The notes under the pieces: generated by a model
The model's database searches: none
Told to the model about the DNA's origin: nothing
Seen by the model: the letters and a program-made list of their open reading frames with translations, nothing else
Position numbers and translations under genes: made by a program
Part shown: positions 6,582-7,914 of the stretch, one piece after another
How positions within the stretch are numbered: position 1 is the first letter of the stretch
Layout: each line of letters starts with the position of its first letter
Origin: Streptomyces sp.
GTDB lineage: Bacteria; Actinomycetota; Actinomycetes; Streptomycetales; Streptomycetaceae
NCBI GenBank assembly: GCA_003519485.1
Contig: DOWQ01000243.1
Span: 1 to 7,914 of the forward strand
Direction: 5' to 3'
Length of the DNA: 7,914 nucleotides

Positions 6582-7060
6582 AGGCTGAGCAGGTACGGCG
6601 TCCTGATGAGAGGCGGGCTCCCGAGACAGCGCGCCTACGGGTTGATGGACGCAGCCGAGGAGGTGGAGGGCTGGGCCGAATCGCCTGGAACCTGCCCTGC
6701 TTCCCGATCGCGTATCGGCTGTGTCACCAGCTCCTGGATCACAGAGACAGTCTCGTGGTCGACGGCATGTCGGAGTGGTGGCTCGACGACATCACCGAGG
6801 TTGTCGACAACCGCGCGACCGACCTGGAGAAGGCCAACCTGACGGATCTGCTGGAGAGCTTCGTACGAGAGATCCACAAGCTGGCCCGGGAACGGAACCA
6901 GCCCGCAACGACGACGGACGAGGCCCGCCACGCTCTCACCGCGGCCACCGACTTCTTCCACCGCCCAGTGCCGGCGATCCCACGGCAGCAGGCACGCTCC
7001 CAAACCGGGACCCCCGCACGACGCTCACGCCGCCGCACACGAGGCCGCCCCACCGACTGA
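6533..7060 (+). CDS. Hypothetical protein, unrecognised, helical with basic tail
   Basis: This 175-residue frame (GTG at 6533) overlaps the previous gene by 49 bases and may be its continuation or a separate gene. The best supported part is residues 50-120: AWNLPCFPIAYRLCHQLLDH, EWWLDDITEVV and LTDLLESFVREIHKLARE, a soluble, Trp- and acid-rich helical region with strong GC third-position bias. The tail (151-173) is Arg/Thr/Pro-rich and basic, perhaps binding nucleic acid. Residues 30-48 (LRVDGRSRGGGGLG) look unnatural. Over the same bases another frame from ATG 6606 reads RQRAYGLMDAAEEVEGWAE with better codon bias, so the real gene may start at 6606 and shift frame near 6680. No family is recognised. 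Confidence 0.5.
   Translation: MREHQAWHAAEKAQRLKAEQVRRPDERRAPETARLRVDGRSRGGGGLGRIAWNLPCFPIAYRLCHQLLDHRDSLVVDGMSEWWLDDITEVVDNRATDLEKANLTDLLESFVREIHKLARERNQPATTTDEARHALTAATDFFHRPVPAIPRQQARSQTGTPARRSRRRTRGRPTD
6606..6680 (+). pseudogene. Alternative N-terminus for the downstream hypothetical gene
   Basis: The frame MRGGLPRQRAYGLMDAAEEV continues EGWAE with GC-biased third positions, then becomes unnatural (SPGTCPASRSR) exactly where the +2 frame starts reading AWNLPCFPIAY. A one-base deletion near 6680 would join the two. ATG 6606 has no clear ribosome-binding site. Confidence 0.35.
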
Positions 7061-7200
7061 CTGCCGCTGTGACTGAGCGTCATAGTTGGCGAGGCTGAGC
7101 ATCGTGGATGGCGGGCCGGTGGCTCTGTAGCCGACAGCGGAGACGTTCCGAGGTGAAGGCTAGTCATCGTCGATGTCGTCAGCGGGGAGGATGGCCGCCC
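7061..7200. other. Intergenic spacer, nothing recognised
   Basis: No frame with good composition, no tRNA-like cloverleaf and no strong hairpin is seen between the end of the hypothetical gene and the propeller remnant. It contains stops in several frames and probably includes a junction between unrelated fragments. Confidence 0.4.
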
Positions 7201-7215
7201 AGTTCTGTGGCAACG

Positions 7216-7329
7216 AGATACCGCGTGGCCGGCAAACCCGCCGGGATCACCTGGGACGGCGACCGCCTCTGGTACTGCGACACCGACACCCTCCACCTAC
7301 GAGCCATCGACCTCCCCGGCATCGCATAA
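7216..7329 (+). pseudogene. 3' remnant of a beta-propeller-like protein
   Basis: The last ~35 codons before TAA read YRVAGKPAGITWDGDRLWYC followed by DTDTLHLRAIDLPGIA. The pattern G-I-T-W-D-G-x-x-L-W-Y-C-D is typical of the closing blade of proteins with repeated GIAWDG-LW-D strands (NHL/SMP-30/glutaminyl-cyclase-like propellers). The coding bias is strong here and is lost upstream, where the frame becomes Arg/Ser-rich without family character. Most of the gene is therefore missing. The exact left edge is uncertain. The specific family and substrate cannot be told from one blade. Confidence 0.5.
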
Positions 7330-7345
7330 ACCCCCCGCACAGCGC

Positions 7346-7570
7346 CGCGCTTTCATCGCCCTGACGCTGATCTTCGGTCTAGGCATGTGGATGGCGATGG
7401 GCGGAGCCTTCCTCGCCCGCCGCAGGGCCAACAAGCGCCGACGGCACCAGCACCTCGAAGAGCGGCGGGCGACCGCCGACCACGACACCGGGGGCCCCGG
7501 CCGTAATGCCTCCCTGCGGATGGAGGGCTCCGGGCGCATCCCGATGCCGAGCTGGAGGGCACATCACCCA
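7346..7570 (+). other. Short frame with one membrane segment, possible small gene or remnant
   Basis: In this frame RRAFIALTLIFGLGMWMAMG, then GAFLARRRANKRRRHQHLEE, gives a 20-residue hydrophobic helix followed by a strongly basic stretch, i.e. an inside-positive single-pass anchor. Third positions are GC-biased up to about 7560, after which the frame loses character although it stays open to 7783. The first ATG (7385) lies inside the hydrophobic segment and no ribosome-binding site is visible. It may be the 3' half of a larger membrane protein or a tiny gene with a start I cannot identify. Confidence 0.3.
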
Positions 7571-7812
7571 TTCGCCCGATACGGGCGACTGGATTCATTG
7601 CGTGTCCCAGGTGGCACCCGGGCAGTCGGCGACGCGCGGGATGGACCGGCCGTGAGCAGGCAGAACCCTGCTGTGGAAGGCCTGAGGCAGCTTGGGCACC
7701 AGTCCCGTGGCCATGGGAGGGGTGGCCTTCCGTTGCGGTGGCGGCGCGGCATGCCGGGAGGCAGGTTCTTGCCTGTGAAGTGACAGCCGTCCTTCGCAGG
7801 CTGCCGCCTCGT
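7571..7812. other. No gene seen
   Basis: Frames are open on both strands, as is usual at this GC content, but none has a convincing codon bias, start site or recognisable product. Only a 5-bp hairpin, CAGCC with GGCTG around 7787-7804, stands out slightly. Confidence 0.4.
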
Positions 7813-7845
7813 GTTCCGTGTGCTGTCACCGGCAGCGCACGGAAC
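7813..7845. terminator. Strong isolated hairpin (terminator or other structured element)
   Basis: GTTCCGTGTGCTG (7813-7825) pairs with CAGCGCACGGAAC (7833-7845): 13 base pairs with a single T-G wobble, extendable by two inner pairs to leave a three-base loop. There is no T-tract. No intact gene ends nearby on either strand, so it may terminate a gene outside the window, be the end of a lost element or act as a structured site. Thirty bases later GGAG and an ATG open a six-codon frame (MYKSTV), too short to call a gene. Confidence 0.5.
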
Positions 7846-7914
7846 CTCCAACCATCTCTTTCAGCTGGAGACCGCATGTACAAGTCCACTGTCTGAGGGG
7901 CCCCGAAGATCCCG

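Noticed and set aside
7564..7851. Minus-strand 95-residue frame
   Set aside because: Its composition is Pro/Arg/Cys-rich without motifs, it has no ribosome-binding site, and its start overlaps the strong hairpin.
1..7914. CRISPR array, tRNA or rRNA gene, or complete insertion sequence
   Set aside because: No regularly spaced direct repeats, no cloverleaf with a T-loop, no rRNA motifs and no transposase with terminal repeats were seen.

Overview
The window reads as a high-GC actinobacterial genome segment, most likely Streptomyces or a close relative. The reasons are strongly GC-biased third codon positions, GTG and TTG starts, a hairpin terminator without a T-tract, and a relaxase that resembles those of Streptomyces mobile elements. 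The organism call is an inference; nothing in the sequence names a species.

Left part (1-2070). A minus-strand reading frame (1787 to 48) encodes a MobF/TrwC-type conjugative relaxase that has lost its N-terminus. The metal-binding histidine triad is present, but the part that should carry the catalytic tyrosine is absent. A near-perfect palindrome lies just upstream of where homology stops. A divergent intergenic stretch of about 280 bases follows and ends in alternating CAGGT/ACCTG motifs in front of the next gene.

Centre (2071-5555). A compact plus-strand operon holds an Amidohydro_3 (YtcJ/NfdA-like) metal-dependent hydrolase, a 79-aa DUF3311 membrane protein and a sodium:solute symporter (SSS) permease. 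Both junctions are 4-nt stop/start overlaps, and the permease is preceded by a nine-base match to the anti-Shine-Dalgarno sequence. The logic is uptake of a small organic solute by the DUF3311/SSS pair, followed by cytosolic hydrolysis of an amide or similar bond. The hydrolase frame is broken by a one-base deletion about 60 codons before its natural end, so the module may be impaired here, unless this is a sequence error. A 20-bp-stem hairpin closes the operon.

Right part (5556-7914). This is a patchwork of broken or unrecognised genes: a 61-aa minus-strand remnant with one frameshift, the first ~63 residues of a DUF3800 protein, two unrecognised reading frames (6174-6581 and 6533-7060) with signs of frame slippage, the last ~35 residues of a beta-propeller-like protein, a short membrane-segment frame, and an isolated strong hairpin near the right end. 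The density of truncations, with a relaxase remnant on the other flank, fits an accessory region shaped by mobile-element turnover.

I do not see a clearly new biological system. The best candidates for something undescribed are the unrecognised gene pair at 6174-7060 and the substrate of the hydrolase/permease module.
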